From NCBI RefSeq assembly GCF_963682185.1, contig NZ_OY821667.1, positions 3,361,501 to 3,425,500 on the forward strand: a DNA stretch of 64,000 bases, in the 5' to 3' direction. This document shows, piece by piece, positions 9,442 to 18,474 of the stretch; position 1 is the stretch's first letter; each line of letters starts with the position of its first letter. This stretch comes from an uncultured Cohaesibacter sp. (GTDB lineage: Bacteria; Pseudomonadota; Alphaproteobacteria; Rhizobiales; Cohaesibacteraceae). The notes beneath the pieces are model-generated. The model had not been told where the DNA came from. It saw nothing but the letters and a program-made list of their open reading frames with translations, and searched no databases. Made by a program: the position numbers and the translations under genes.

Positions 9442-10452
9442 ATGACGTTCAAAATTGGAAGGCAGTTTGCAGTTGCCGCGGCCATAACACTGGGGTTGGC
9501 ATCCTATGCAAGCGCTCAAACCATCCGTGTTGCTCACGTTGATCCTGATGAATGGACTGCATCGAAAAAAGGCGCAGCCGCTCATATTTTCAAGAATATC
9601 GTCGAAGGCGAATCGGATCTGACGGTTGAGTTGTTCCCGGCTGGATCTCTTGGCAACGAGACCGAACTGGTCGGTCAGGCACAGGAAGGGCTCACTCAGG
9701 TGGTTCTTGTCTCCGGTGCCATGTCCAAAATCTGCCCGGCAGCCGGTGTCCTTGATATTCCTTACACCTTCTCGTCAGCAACCATTGCATGGTCCGTGCT
9801 GGATGGAGAATTCGGTAAGGCCCTCGGCGAACACTGCCTTGAGCAGACCGGCCTTCGCACGCTCGCTTATGGCGAAACCGGCTTCCGTAACTTCACCAAT
9901 GGCACTCGCGAAATTCGCAAGCCAGAAGATATGAAGGGCCTGAAATTCCGCGTGCAGCCTATTCCGCTCTATGTGGAAATGGTCAAGGGCCTGGGCGGTG
10001 AACCGACGCCAATCGCGTGGACGGAATTGCCAAACGCCCTGTCGACCGGTGTGGTTGACGGACAGGAAAACCCTGTTGGCGTGATTTATAATAACGGTCT
10101 GCACAAGCTGCAAAAATACATGACCCTTGACGGGCACGTATATGGTGCAGACTTCATCCTGATCTCTGATGAATTCTATCAGGGCCTGACCGACGCCCAG
10201 AAACAGGTCGTCACCAAGGCTGCCAAGGTTGCCGGCACCATGGGCCGCGCCATTCAGCAGTGGGGAACCGCTGAAGGCGTCAACAAGGTTCAGGAAGAAG
10301 GCATGCAGGTCTATTCGCCAACTGCTGAAGAAATCGCAGCTTTCGCAGAAAAAGCTCAGCCAGCCGTTGTAGAATATCTTCGCAAGGAACTTGGCGACGA
10401 CGCTGAATGGATTGATCGCCTTCAGAAGGCGGTTGAAGACGCGTCCAAATAG
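9442..10452 (+). CDS. TRAP transporter substrate-binding protein (DctP family), shikimate/quinate block
   Basis: Periplasmic solute receptor, 336 residues. A signal peptide of about 25 residues ends in ASYASAQ. DctP hallmarks are GFRNFTNG, the ligand-carboxylate Arg in LKFRVQ, and the GVVDGQENP segment. The ribosome site GGGAGGAG precedes ATG 9442. It follows the dehydrogenase by 43 bases and precedes dctQ and dctM. The likely ligand is shikimate, quinate or a related hydroxy acid, by context only. A hairpin after the gene probably raises its level over the membrane subunits. Confidence 0.93.
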   Translation: MTFKIGRQFAVAAAITLGLASYASAQTIRVAHVDPDEWTASKKGAAAHIFKNIVEGESDLTVELFPAGSLGNETELVGQAQEGLTQVVLVSGAMSKICPAAGVLDIPYTFSSATIAWSVLDGEFGKALGEHCLEQTGLRTLAYGETGFRNFTNGTREIRKPEDMKGLKFRVQPIPLYVEMVKGLGGEPTPIAWTELPNALSTGVVDGQENPVGVIYNNGLHKLQKYMTLDGHVYGADFILISDEFYQGLTDAQKQVVTKAAKVAGTMGRAIQQWGTAEGVNKVQEEGMQVYSPTAEEIAAFAEKAQPAVVEYLRKELGDDAEWIDRLQKAVEDASK

Positions 10453-10467
10453 GTAACTTCCGAGACC

Positions 10468-10501
10468 GCCGGAGGTGGGCAACGACTTGCCTCCGGCTTT
10501 T
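10468..10501 (+). terminator. Intercistronic hairpin between dctP and dctQ
   Basis: GCCGGAGG and CCTCCGGC form an 8-bp stem followed by TTTTG. Its position between receptor and permease genes fits a partial terminator or mRNA-stabilising hairpin that makes more receptor than permease, as is common in TRAP and ABC operons. Confidence 0.6.
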
Positions 10502-10530
10502 GTATCAATGCAAACAGGGAACTGCCTATT

Positions 10531-11094
10531 ATGGAAAAAATAAGCCGTTTCGCGCGCCGCTTTTTTGCTTTTGGCGCGGGAAGTTCTATGGCGCTCGTGT
10601 TTCTGGTAATCTTTGTCAACTCCGTCCGACGCTACGCAATTGGCAAATCCATCGCCTGGGGAGAAGAACTCCCGATCTATCTGACAATCTATGGTGTAAT
10701 GTTTGGCATCGCATATGCCTATATGACCGACAGCCACATCAAATTCGCCATCTTCATTGATATGCTGGAAGAAAAGACCAAGAAGCTGGTGCTGGCTTTT
10801 TGTGATCTGCTGACTTGCGCCACTGGCTTTACGTTGATTTTCGCGGGCCATGCCTTTGCGATGCGACGCGGCCATGTTGCCAGTTCCGGCCTTAAGTCAA
10901 CCGGAGACTGGTTGGCCAACGTAACCGGCATTCAGGCTCTTGAATGGGTCGGCAAGGTTGGTACTTGGCAATATGCGATCGTCTTCGGCGGCGCCATGCT
11001 GGCCATCGCGGCAGCGCTTCGGCTCTCGGACCGCTTTACAGCCTCGTCGTATGAGATCCCTCAAGAGCTGCCCAAGGGAAAGGCCACACCATGA
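10531..11094 (+). CDS. TRAP transporter small permease (DctQ family)
   Basis: Small membrane subunit, 187 residues, with four predicted transmembrane helices: near residues 12-32, 48-66, 88-108 and 148-166. The family motif GEELPIYLTIYGVMFGIAYA is present. It forms the channel complex with DctM. Its 3' end overlaps the dctM start by four bases (ATGA). The C-terminus is slightly long and polar. Confidence 0.88.
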   Translation: MEKISRFARRFFAFGAGSSMALVFLVIFVNSVRRYAIGKSIAWGEELPIYLTIYGVMFGIAYAYMTDSHIKFAIFIDMLEEKTKKLVLAFCDLLTCATGFTLIFAGHAFAMRRGHVASSGLKSTGDWLANVTGIQALEWVGKVGTWQYAIVFGGAMLAIAAALRLSDRFTASSYEIPQELPKGKATP

Positions 11095-12365
11095 TCTACG
11101 CCATTTTTGTTGCCGGGCTGGTTATCGGTCTTCCTATCGCTATTACCATTCTGGGTACCTTGCTCGCCTTTATGGCGATGAATGATGCGCCCTTCACCAT
11201 CCGCATTGTTGCGACCGAAATGTTCCGCGGTATCAACTCGTTCCCACTGCTGGCCATTCCGCTCTTCGTACTGGCCGGTGAGGTGATGAATGAAAGCGGC
11301 ATCACCGGGCGCATCATCGCCTTTGCCAATGTTCTGGTTGGACGTATGCGGGCCGGGCTCGCGCTGGTCAACATCTGGGCGTCGGTGATTTTCGCCGGAT
11401 TGTCCGGCTCGGCGGTTGCCGATACCTCTGCGATCGGACGTGTGTTCATTCCCGAGATGGAAAAGCATGGCTATAGCAGACAGTTCGCTGCTGCCATCAC
11501 TGCGGCTTCCTCGGTGATTGGTCCGATTATTCCCCCCTCGATTCCCGTCATTATCTACGCCCTGATTGTCTCGGGCGTTTCCGTGCCCGCGCTGTTTCTG
11601 GGCGGCATTGTTCCGGGTGTTTTGCTTGCTATCTTCCTGTCGATCTATGTTATGGCGACGGTCAAGAATGATACGGGCACCAAGTCACTTGATCTCGTGG
11701 AGATTTCTCCGATCAAGGCGCTACTCGGCGGTATATTGCCTTTGTTGATGCCGGTCTTCGTTGTGGGCTCCATTCTGCTTGGCGTTGTAACTCCAACCGA
11801 GGCTGCGTCCTTCGCGGTGGCTTATGCCCTGTTTCTTGGCGTCTTCGTTTATCGCAATATCCCTGTAGCGGCTCTGCCGCGCATCTTCACGCGGGCCATG
11901 AAGGACAGCTCAGTCATCCTTGTGATCATCGCCGCCGTGAGTGCCGCGAACTGGCTGTTGACCTATAACAGGGTGCCAAACATGCTGACCGATTGGGTTC
12001 TGTCCAATGTCGATGGCAAGGTTGCATTCCTCATCGCCATTAACTTTCTGTTCCTGTTCGTCGGCCTGTTTCTGGAAGGGACGGCTGCCATGCTGGTGTT
12101 GGTGCCGATTGTTCATCCCATTGCGGTGTCGCTCGGTGTCGATCCGACCCATTTCGGTATCGTTGTCATCTTCAACCTGATGATTGGCCTGATCACCCCC
12201 CCACTTGGTCTTTGCCTTTTCGTCGCCGAAGCTGTCGCGAAGGTCGGGATGGTGAAGATAACACGCGCGATATTGCCGCTCTTTCTGGTGGAGGTGGTCG
12301 TCCTGTTTATCATCACTTTCGTGCCGCAAACAGTAACCACGTTGCCAAGATTGTTTGGTTTCTAG
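11091..12365 (+). CDS. TRAP transporter large permease (DctM family)
   Basis: Na+-coupled transport subunit, 424 residues, about 12 hydrophobic segments. Family signatures: FPLLAIPLFVLAGEVMNESG, SGSAVADTSAIG, IGPIIPPSIPVIIYA, and LITPPLGLCLFVA near the end. It overlaps dctQ and ends the operon; a strong hairpin terminator follows at 12399. Together with the preceding genes it makes a complete importer, probably for shikimate or a similar acid. Confidence 0.93.
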   Translation: MIYAIFVAGLVIGLPIAITILGTLLAFMAMNDAPFTIRIVATEMFRGINSFPLLAIPLFVLAGEVMNESGITGRIIAFANVLVGRMRAGLALVNIWASVIFAGLSGSAVADTSAIGRVFIPEMEKHGYSRQFAAAITAASSVIGPIIPPSIPVIIYALIVSGVSVPALFLGGIVPGVLLAIFLSIYVMATVKNDTGTKSLDLVEISPIKALLGGILPLLMPVFVVGSILLGVVTPTEAASFAVAYALFLGVFVYRNIPVAALPRIFTRAMKDSSVILVIIAAVSAANWLLTYNRVPNMLTDWVLSNVDGKVAFLIAINFLFLFVGLFLEGTAAMLVLVPIVHPIAVSLGVDPTHFGIVVIFNLMIGLITPPLGLCLFVAEAVAKVGMVKITRAILPLFLVEVVVLFIITFVPQTVTTLPRLFGF

Positions 12366-12387
12366 CAGCAGCCCAAAAAGGGATACA

Positions 12388-13308
12388 TCAATTGGGAGAA
12401 AGCCGCTTGCGTTCCGCAGCGGCTTTTTTCATTTCCGCGATCAGGCATTTCACCATGGCGTCGGTGAAAATTGAACGTGGCTGATCCGCGCCAAAGACGG
12501 CATAGGTTCTGAAACTGGTTGGTTCAGCCAGGCGGCGCACGACGATGCTGGGATGTTGTTGAGGCCCTGCAAGAGAGAGTTCATCCATGATCGAGACGCC
12601 GAGCCCCTGTGCCACCAGTGTGGAGACTGTCTGCCCGGTGCGGGCAACCACCGAATAGGACACATCAAGCCCAGCGTCGATAAATGGCGCCATCAGCAGT
12701 TGCCCATAAGGGTCTGTCGGTTCGATGCCCACAAGCCGCTCTTTCGCGAGATCCCGCACCGACAACTGCTCCTTTTGCACCAAAGGATGGTCTGCGGGCA
12801 GAATGGCAAACAGTTGCCCGTTATAGAGAGGCTGGACAGCAAGACCCGGATGGTCCAATCGGTAACTCATGGCCACCAGTTCGCCCTTTTGCAGCAGAAG
12901 ATAGTCGATGGCTTCCTCGATCTTGATCGTATTGAGATGAAGCTCAAGGCCGGGAAACTGGTCATGCAGCGCCCTGACGGCACTGGGCAGAACATGGTGG
13001 GCAATGGAGGGGACTGCGCCAAAGGATACGCGCCTGTTCTCCCCCTGCTTTAACCCGTCGATAGCCTGATGCAGATTTTCGACAGAATGAAAAACCGAAG
13101 CAATCTGCTCAAAGATGTCGCGCGCTTCCTCGGTGGGCGAATAGCGCCCGTGAATACGCGAGAACAAGCGAATGCCGAGCTGATCCTCGGTATATTTCAT
13201 CACGCGACTGATGCCCGGCGCAGAGACGTTGAGCAACTCCGCTGCGCCCTTCACCGTTCCGGCCACCATGATGGCGCGAATGACTTCAATCTGTCGCAAG
13301 GTCAGCAT
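12388..13308 (-). CDS. LysR family transcriptional regulator
   Basis: About 306 residues: an N-terminal winged helix-turn-helix (LRQIEVIRAIMVAGTVKGAAELLNVS, then GISRVMKYTEDQLG) and a C-terminal substrate-binding fold. ATG 13308 has a CGGAG site 6 bases upstream; a TTG at 13326 was rejected. It is divergent from the HMG-CoA-lyase-like gene at 13445, which heads the ThDP/aldehyde dehydrogenase operon, so it probably activates that operon. Its last codons overlap the hairpin that terminates the TRAP operon coming from the other side. Confidence 0.92.
   Translation of the reverse strand: MLTLRQIEVIRAIMVAGTVKGAAELLNVSAPGISRVMKYTEDQLGIRLFSRIHGRYSPTEEARDIFEQIASVFHSVENLHQAIDGLKQGENRRVSFGAVPSIAHHVLPSAVRALHDQFPGLELHLNTIKIEEAIDYLLLQKGELVAMSYRLDHPGLAVQPLYNGQLFAILPADHPLVQKEQLSVRDLAKERLVGIEPTDPYGQLLMAPFIDAGLDVSYSVVARTGQTVSTLVAQGLGVSIMDELSLAGPQQHPSIVVRRLAEPTSFRTYAVFGADQPRSIFTDAMVKCLIAEMKKAAAERKRLSPN
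12399..12428 (+). terminator. Terminator of the TRAP operon, inside the 3' end of the LysR gene
   Basis: AAAGCCGCT, a 9-base loop and AGCGGCTTTTTT form a canonical Rho-independent terminator for dctM. It lies inside the last codons of the convergent lysR gene, so it is coding DNA for one gene and terminator for the other. Confidence 0.8.
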
Positions 13309-13349
13309 GGGCAACTCCGCTCGCAAAAATTAACATCATGTTTGCTGAT

Positions 13350-13365
13350 ATATCAAAATAGATAT
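13350..13365 (+). promoter_or_regulatory. Candidate LysR binding site
   Basis: ATATC-AAAATA-GATAT is a perfect inverted repeat with a 6-base spacer in the 136-base divergent region, matching the T-N11-A pattern of LysR sites. AT-rich sequence surrounds it. It is about 80 bases before the start of the HMG-CoA-lyase-like gene. Confidence 0.5.
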
Positions 13366-13444
13366 TTTTATTTAATTACCCAAACGGTTAAATTTGAAAG
13401 ACAGGACCAGTGACTCTGGTCAAATGCCAACGGGGAGGGAAGGC

Positions 13445-14374
13445 ATGTATGCGTTCGACGGATGCGTTCTGATCGAAGACGAATTCTTGCGCGATGGCTT
13501 GCAGAATGAAAAGCGCGCATTTTCCGTAGAAGAGAAGCTTGGTTTCGTCGCTCAGCTTGAAGAAGCTGGCGTCCAGCGCATTCAGATTGGCTCCTTCGTT
13601 CACCCCAAGTGGGTGCCGCAGATGGCAAATACCGATGAACTGTTTACGCGCTTGAAGCCCAGGGAAGGCGTAACCTACACCGCGCTCGTGCTCAACGGTG
13701 CCGGTCTTGATCGGGCTCTTGCTGTCGGGGTGAGGCATCTTTCCATTTCCGTATCTGCATCAGAGACCCATTCGCAGAAAAATACCAACCGCTCGGTTGA
13801 CGAGGGCCGTGCCAAGATCAAGCCCGTTATCGAGAAGGCACTTGGCGAAGGCGTCAGCGTTCGAGCAGGCATTCAATCAGCACTCGGATGCGGTTTTGAA
13901 GGCCATATCGATCCGGATCGCGTCAGCGAGATCGCACGCGACTTTGCCGCTATGGGCGTACAAGAAATCAACATCGCTGATACCGCGGGATTGTCCAACC
14001 CACGAGCCGTCTACGCTTTGTGCTGTCGTCTGCGCGATGAAATTCAGGCCGATGTGGCGTTGTCTTTGCATCTGCATGACACCCGTGGCCTTGGCATTGC
14101 CAACTTCGTTGCCGGTTTGCACGCCGGCGTAAGAATTTTCGATGCGGCGGCAGGTGGTCTTGGGGGATGTCCGTTCGTACCCAAGGCAACCGGAAATATA
14201 GCAACAGAAGATGTGGCTTTTGCCTGCGAGGAAATGGGCATCAAAACCGGAATCAACTGGCAGATGCTCAAGGCGCCGATTGAACAGGCAGAAGCCTTAT
14301 TGGAGCGCACGCTCCCGGGCCGCATGGCCCACATGCCACCACCACCCTGGGCGCAACTCTCGGAGGAAAAGTGA
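13445..14374 (+). CDS. Hydroxymethylglutaryl-CoA lyase family (DRE-TIM) enzyme
   Basis: About 309 residues. HMG-CoA lyases cleave 3-hydroxy-3-methylglutaryl-CoA to acetyl-CoA and acetoacetate; relatives cleave other 3-hydroxyacyl-CoAs. The catalytic set is intact: LRDGLQNE near the N-terminus, the metal ligands in HLHDTRGLG, the catalytic-Cys loop GGLGGCPF and TGNIATEDV. ATG 13445 has GGAGG six bases upstream. It is first in an operon with a TIM-barrel isomerase, a CoA-acylating aldehyde dehydrogenase and a ThDP enzyme, with no leucine-degradation genes nearby. The real substrate is therefore open; leucine catabolism is not the obvious reading. Confidence 0.85.
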   Translation: MYAFDGCVLIEDEFLRDGLQNEKRAFSVEEKLGFVAQLEEAGVQRIQIGSFVHPKWVPQMANTDELFTRLKPREGVTYTALVLNGAGLDRALAVGVRHLSISVSASETHSQKNTNRSVDEGRAKIKPVIEKALGEGVSVRAGIQSALGCGFEGHIDPDRVSEIARDFAAMGVQEINIADTAGLSNPRAVYALCCRLRDEIQADVALSLHLHDTRGLGIANFVAGLHAGVRIFDAAAGGLGGCPFVPKATGNIATEDVAFACEEMGIKTGINWQMLKAPIEQAEALLERTLPGRMAHMPPPPWAQLSEEK

Positions 14375-15219
14375 TGCGTGACTATTCTTTAGCCTATTTG
14401 ACAGTGCCGGGCGTAACGCCGCCCGAACAGGTCGAAATCGCCGCGAAAGCGGGCTTCAGCCATGCCAGTTTTCGCCTTATCCATCTGGGTGTCGCCGGAG
14501 AGCCGGAGATCAACCCGACCGATCCCGCCGTGATCAGTGCCACCAAGAAGGCGATGCAGGACACGGGCATCAAATGCATCGATGTGGAACTGGCCAAGAT
14601 TCATCGCGATATTGAGCCGGAGAGCTTTGTGCCAGCCTTTGAGGCAGGGGCAGAGCTGGGCGCGTCTCAGGTTATCTGCTCGGCTTGGACCGATGTGCGC
14701 AACGATCGCGGCTATATTGTCGAGCAATTTGCTCACATCTGCTCACTGGCCGAACCGTTCGGCCTGACGATCAATCTCGAATTTCCCGCCTTTTCGCGTT
14801 TGGCAACATTGGATGAATGCGTGGAAATTCTGGAGCTTGCGGGCTGTCCCAATCAGGGGCTGCTGGTTGATACGCTCTATATGCATTTCAACAAATGCCC
14901 GCTATTTGCGCTGGAGCGGGTGCCCAGCGAATGGATCAATTTCCTGCATGTCTGTGACGCCGACGACGTTGCCTACACCAAGGATGAGATGATCCGTATT
15001 GCTCGAGATGCCCGGCTTTATCCCGGCGAAGGGGCGATTGATTTTTCCGTCATCAACTATCTGTTCCCGGACCTGCCGCTGTCCATCGAGCTCCCCAATG
15101 CGGAGCGCTCGGCCAGCCTGGGTCACGAACAGCATGCACGCAACTGCCTCGAGGCTGCCAAGTCGGTCTTCGAGGGTGGGTCGCAATTTGCCGATCAACA
15201 GAATGGATTGGCAGGCTGA
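14374..15219 (+). CDS. Sugar phosphate isomerase/epimerase family TIM-barrel protein
   Basis: About 281 residues of the AP-endonuclease-2/xylose-isomerase-like superfamily, which holds isomerases, epimerases and dehydratases such as IolE and hydroxypyruvate isomerase. Likely metal ligands are spread over NLEFP, the LLVDTLYMHFN strand, FLHVCDADD and SIELP. The start overlaps the preceding stop (TGATG) after a GGAGGA site. It is the second gene of the LysR-linked operon. It may isomerise or dehydrate a cyclic or acyclic polyol acid; the reaction is not assignable from sequence. Confidence 0.75.
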   Translation: MRDYSLAYLTVPGVTPPEQVEIAAKAGFSHASFRLIHLGVAGEPEINPTDPAVISATKKAMQDTGIKCIDVELAKIHRDIEPESFVPAFEAGAELGASQVICSAWTDVRNDRGYIVEQFAHICSLAEPFGLTINLEFPAFSRLATLDECVEILELAGCPNQGLLVDTLYMHFNKCPLFALERVPSEWINFLHVCDADDVAYTKDEMIRIARDARLYPGEGAIDFSVINYLFPDLPLSIELPNAERSASLGHEQHARNCLEAAKSVFEGGSQFADQQNGLAG

Positions 15220-15255
15220 GCGCCGCCAGAGAATTGATTTTTAGGGAGAGGACAT

Positions 15256-16662
15256 ATGGCACGAGAAATAACCGAACAGGAAAAACAAACGGTCGCTGAA
15301 ATGATTGAACGCGCCCGTGCGGCCATGGAAGAAATCAAGGATTATGATCAGGCGCAGGTGGATCGTCTGGCACAGGCCCTTGGCTGGAACTGCGGCAATG
15401 AGAAGACTTTTGTCCGCATCGCCCAGATGGGCGTGGATGAAAGCGGCATCGGCGACCGCGCCGGACGCGCAGGCAAACGCTTCAAGATTCTTGGCGTTCT
15501 GCGCGATGCCCTGCGTCAGAAATCCGTTGGTGTGATCGAGGTGGATGAGGCCAAGGGGCTGACCAAGATCGCCAAGCCGGCTGGCGTCATCGCTTCGCTT
15601 ATTCCAACCACCAACCCCGAGCTGACCCCGCCGGTCACCGGTATCTATGCCATCAAGTGCAAGAATGCCGTTATTTTCTCGCCGCATCCACGCGCTAAGA
15701 AAACCACAGCGGAAATGGTTCGCGTGATGCGTGAAACCTGCAAAAAACTGGGCGCCCCGGAAGATTTGTTCCAGTGTGTGGCCGAGCCTTCCATTCCCAT
15801 GACCAACGAATTGATGGCCGAATGTGACGTCACCTTTGCAACCGGTGGCAAGCCGATGGTGAAAGCGGCCTATTCTTCAGGCAAACCGGCCTATGGCGTG
15901 GGAGCGGGCAACTCCACCATGGTGATTGACGAGACCGCTGAAGTGGATATCGCCGCCATGAATAGCCGCATTTCCAAAACCTCGGACTTCGGCTCGGGCT
16001 GCTCGGCAGACGGTAACCTCGTTATCGCTGAACAGATCTACGACGACATGAAGGCGGCTCTCATCAAGGAAGGCGGCTATCTCTGCAATGCCGAGGAAAA
16101 GGAAAAGATCAAGAAAGCCCTCTGGAAGGACGATGGGGGACGGCGCGTAGAGACCGTTGCCATTTCTGCCCAGCGCATTGCCGAATTTGCAGGCTTTGAA
16201 ATTCCGGAAGACCGTAAATTCATCATGGTCGAGCAGGAAGAAATCGGCAAAGAGCATAAATTCTCCGGCGAGAAGCTCTGCGTCGTCATGGCACTTTATA
16301 AATTCAGGGACTTTGACGATGCCATGGCCAAGATCCGTGCCATCTATGAAGTCGGCGGCAAGGGCCATTCCTGCGGCATCTATTCCAACGATGACGACCG
16401 CATCTTGCGGCACGCCATGAATGCTCCGGTCAGCCGTGTCATGGTGCGTCAGCCACAATCCAAGGCCAACGCTGGCAGCTTCGAAAATGGCATGCCAATG
16501 ACCAGCTCGCTGGGCTGCGGCATCTGGGGTGGCAACATCACCAACGAGAATGTTTCGCTCAAGCATTACATGAATGTCACCTGGGTTGCTCGCCCCATTG
16601 CTGCGGATCGCCCGACTGATGAAGAACTGTTCGGTGAGTTCTACAACACGGAGACCATGTGA
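15256..16662 (+). CDS. CoA-acylating aldehyde dehydrogenase, related to sulfoacetaldehyde dehydrogenase SauS
   Basis: 468 residues of the acylating aldehyde dehydrogenase group (EutE/AdhE-N/SauS), which interconverts an aldehyde, CoA and NAD(P) with an acyl-CoA. The catalytic Cys is in SDFGSGCSADGN. Other family segments are PTTNPELTP, FSPHPRAKKTT and VGAGNS. It is closest in my recollection to SauS, but sulfonate genes (xsc, sauT, sulfite exporter) are absent, so a sulfonate role is doubtful. The ribosome site AGGGAGAGG precedes ATG 15256. It overlaps the ThDP gene (TGATG), suggesting that this dehydrogenase consumes an aldehyde made by the ThDP enzyme. Confidence 0.82.
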   Translation: MAREITEQEKQTVAEMIERARAAMEEIKDYDQAQVDRLAQALGWNCGNEKTFVRIAQMGVDESGIGDRAGRAGKRFKILGVLRDALRQKSVGVIEVDEAKGLTKIAKPAGVIASLIPTTNPELTPPVTGIYAIKCKNAVIFSPHPRAKKTTAEMVRVMRETCKKLGAPEDLFQCVAEPSIPMTNELMAECDVTFATGGKPMVKAAYSSGKPAYGVGAGNSTMVIDETAEVDIAAMNSRISKTSDFGSGCSADGNLVIAEQIYDDMKAALIKEGGYLCNAEEKEKIKKALWKDDGGRRVETVAISAQRIAEFAGFEIPEDRKFIMVEQEEIGKEHKFSGEKLCVVMALYKFRDFDDAMAKIRAIYEVGGKGHSCGIYSNDDDRILRHAMNAPVSRVMVRQPQSKANAGSFENGMPMTSSLGCGIWGGNITNENVSLKHYMNVTWVARPIAADRPTDEELFGEFYNTETM

Positions 16663-18458
16663 TGAACGACCAGAGCATTCCAAACAAGGAAAAGACAGCC
16701 GCCAGTCACCTCGTGAAATATCTCGAAGCGCGTGGCGTTGAACATATCTTTGGCCTGTGTGGCCATACCAACATTGCAGTCCTCGCAGCCTTGGCTGATT
16801 CCGACATCGAGTTCGTGACCGTGCGTCACGAACAGATCAGTGCGCATGCGGCTGATGGCTATGCCCGGGTTACGGGCAAGGCCTCCGTCGTTCTGTCACA
16901 CCTGTCCCCCGGCCTGACCAATGCGACGACCGGTGTCGCCAATGCGGCGCTGGACTGCACCCCGATGGTGGTGATTGCCGGTGACATCCCCAGTTACTAT
17001 TACGGCAAACATCCCCATCAGGAAGTCAACCTGCATGCTGATGGCGCCCAATATGAGATCTATCGGCCTTTCGTGAAACGGGCCTGGCGTGTTGATACGC
17101 CGGAGCTGTTCCCCGAAATCATGGAAAAGGCCTTTGCGCTGGCAGAAAGTGGCCAACCCGGGCCGGTCTTGGTCAATGTGCCGATGGATTTCTTCTCTGC
17201 CGAGATCGATCCTGCTTTGTGGCAGCGCCAGATGGCCAATGCAAAGACGCTGATCAAGCCCTCCATCGATGACGAAACGGCGCGTCTCATTGTCGAACGT
17301 CTCATCAATGCCAAGAACCCGGTCATCTATGCCGGCGGTGGCGTCATGTTGTCTCGTGCGTTCGATGAGTTGCGCGAACTGGTCGATCATCTTGATCTGC
17401 CGGTTGCCTATTCCCTGATGGGCAAGGGCGCCATACCAGACACGCATCCACTGGTGCTGGGTATGACAGGCTTCTGGGGTACGCCGCTTACTAACCAGAC
17501 CACGCTCAATGCGGATTGGATTCTGGGCCTTGGGACACGCTTCAAGGAAGCGGACTGCTCGTCCTGGTATCCCGACTATACCTTCAATATCGGTGAAGGG
17601 GCCTCCAAGCTCATTCACATCGATATCGAGCCGCAGGAAATCGGCCGCAACTATCCCGTTGAGATTGGCGCGGTGGCAGATCTCAAGTCCGCCTTGAAGG
17701 TGCTCGTGCGGGTGGCCAAGGAAATGAAGCCCGAAGGCATCAACCGGCCCGAGCTGCGCAAGGTTATCGATGATTTCCGCGCTGACTTCGTGCAGTCCAA
17801 CAAGGAAATGCAGGAGTCTGATGCCTTCCCGATGATGCCTGAACGCATTCTGGCGGATTTGCGGGATGTGATGCCGGATGATGCCATCCTGACCTCCGAT
17901 GTGGGTTGGAACAAGAACGGCGTGGCCCAGCAGTTTGATATCCGCACACCGGGCACAGCCCTCATTCCGGGCGGTTTTGCGACCATGGGCTTTGGCCCTC
18001 CGGCAGCTGTTGGCGCCAAGATTGCCGCTCCGGACAAGGTGGTCATCAGCCTCGTCGGGGATGGTGGCTTCGGGCAGAATCCGGCCGTTCTTGCAACCGC
18101 TGCGGAGATGGAGCTGCCGGTGATATGGGTGGTCATGAACAACAATGCGTTCGGCACCATCGCAGGCTTGCAGTTGGCCCATTATGGCCTCAACTACGGC
18201 ACCCTGTTTCCCAAAGCAGAGACGCCTGTTGAACAGTTGCCGGACTATGCCGCCGTTGCCCGCGCTTACGGCTGCGAAGGCGTGCGCGTCAAATCAGCCG
18301 CCGAGTTCAAGCCAGCCCTTGAAGCGGCCATAGCCAGCGGGCGCCCGACGGTGCTCGATGTGGCCATGATCAACAACCCGACCCCAACCTCGGGCCACTG
18401 GAATATCCTCGACATCTACTCACCGCAAGGTGGCGTAGGGCACGTGGCAACCAATTAA
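16662..18458 (+). CDS. ThDP-dependent enzyme, acetolactate synthase/decarboxylase superfamily
   Basis: 598 residues, three-domain ThDP fold. Catalytic Glu is in VRHEQISAHAADGYAR; the central domain follows (NPVIYAGGGVMLS); the ThDP/Mg motif runs from GDGGFG to NNNAFGT. Family members include acetolactate synthase, glyoxylate carboligase, Xsc, 2-oxoacid decarboxylases and the inositol ring hydrolase IolD. With an acylating dehydrogenase as partner, a 2-oxoacid decarboxylase or a C-C hydrolase is most plausible (inference). GTG 16659 precedes ATG 16662; I chose the ATG, which overlaps the previous stop. It is the last gene before a strong terminator. Confidence 0.85.
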   Translation: MNDQSIPNKEKTAASHLVKYLEARGVEHIFGLCGHTNIAVLAALADSDIEFVTVRHEQISAHAADGYARVTGKASVVLSHLSPGLTNATTGVANAALDCTPMVVIAGDIPSYYYGKHPHQEVNLHADGAQYEIYRPFVKRAWRVDTPELFPEIMEKAFALAESGQPGPVLVNVPMDFFSAEIDPALWQRQMANAKTLIKPSIDDETARLIVERLINAKNPVIYAGGGVMLSRAFDELRELVDHLDLPVAYSLMGKGAIPDTHPLVLGMTGFWGTPLTNQTTLNADWILGLGTRFKEADCSSWYPDYTFNIGEGASKLIHIDIEPQEIGRNYPVEIGAVADLKSALKVLVRVAKEMKPEGINRPELRKVIDDFRADFVQSNKEMQESDAFPMMPERILADLRDVMPDDAILTSDVGWNKNGVAQQFDIRTPGTALIPGGFATMGFGPPAAVGAKIAAPDKVVISLVGDGGFGQNPAVLATAAEMELPVIWVVMNNNAFGTIAGLQLAHYGLNYGTLFPKAETPVEQLPDYAAVARAYGCEGVRVKSAAEFKPALEAAIASGRPTVLDVAMINNPTPTSGHWNILDIYSPQGGVGHVATN

Positions 18459-18474
18459 ACCTATCCACCCACTG

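Noticed and set aside
13445-14374. Leucine-degradation HMG-CoA lyase
   Set aside because: Active-site motifs agree, but no isovaleryl-CoA, methylcrotonyl-CoA or related genes occur nearby, so the substrate was left open.
15256-16662. Naming the acylating dehydrogenase sauS outright
   Set aside because: Sequence pattern resembles SauS, but xsc, sulfoacetate transport and sulfite handling genes are absent; I kept a cautious family call.
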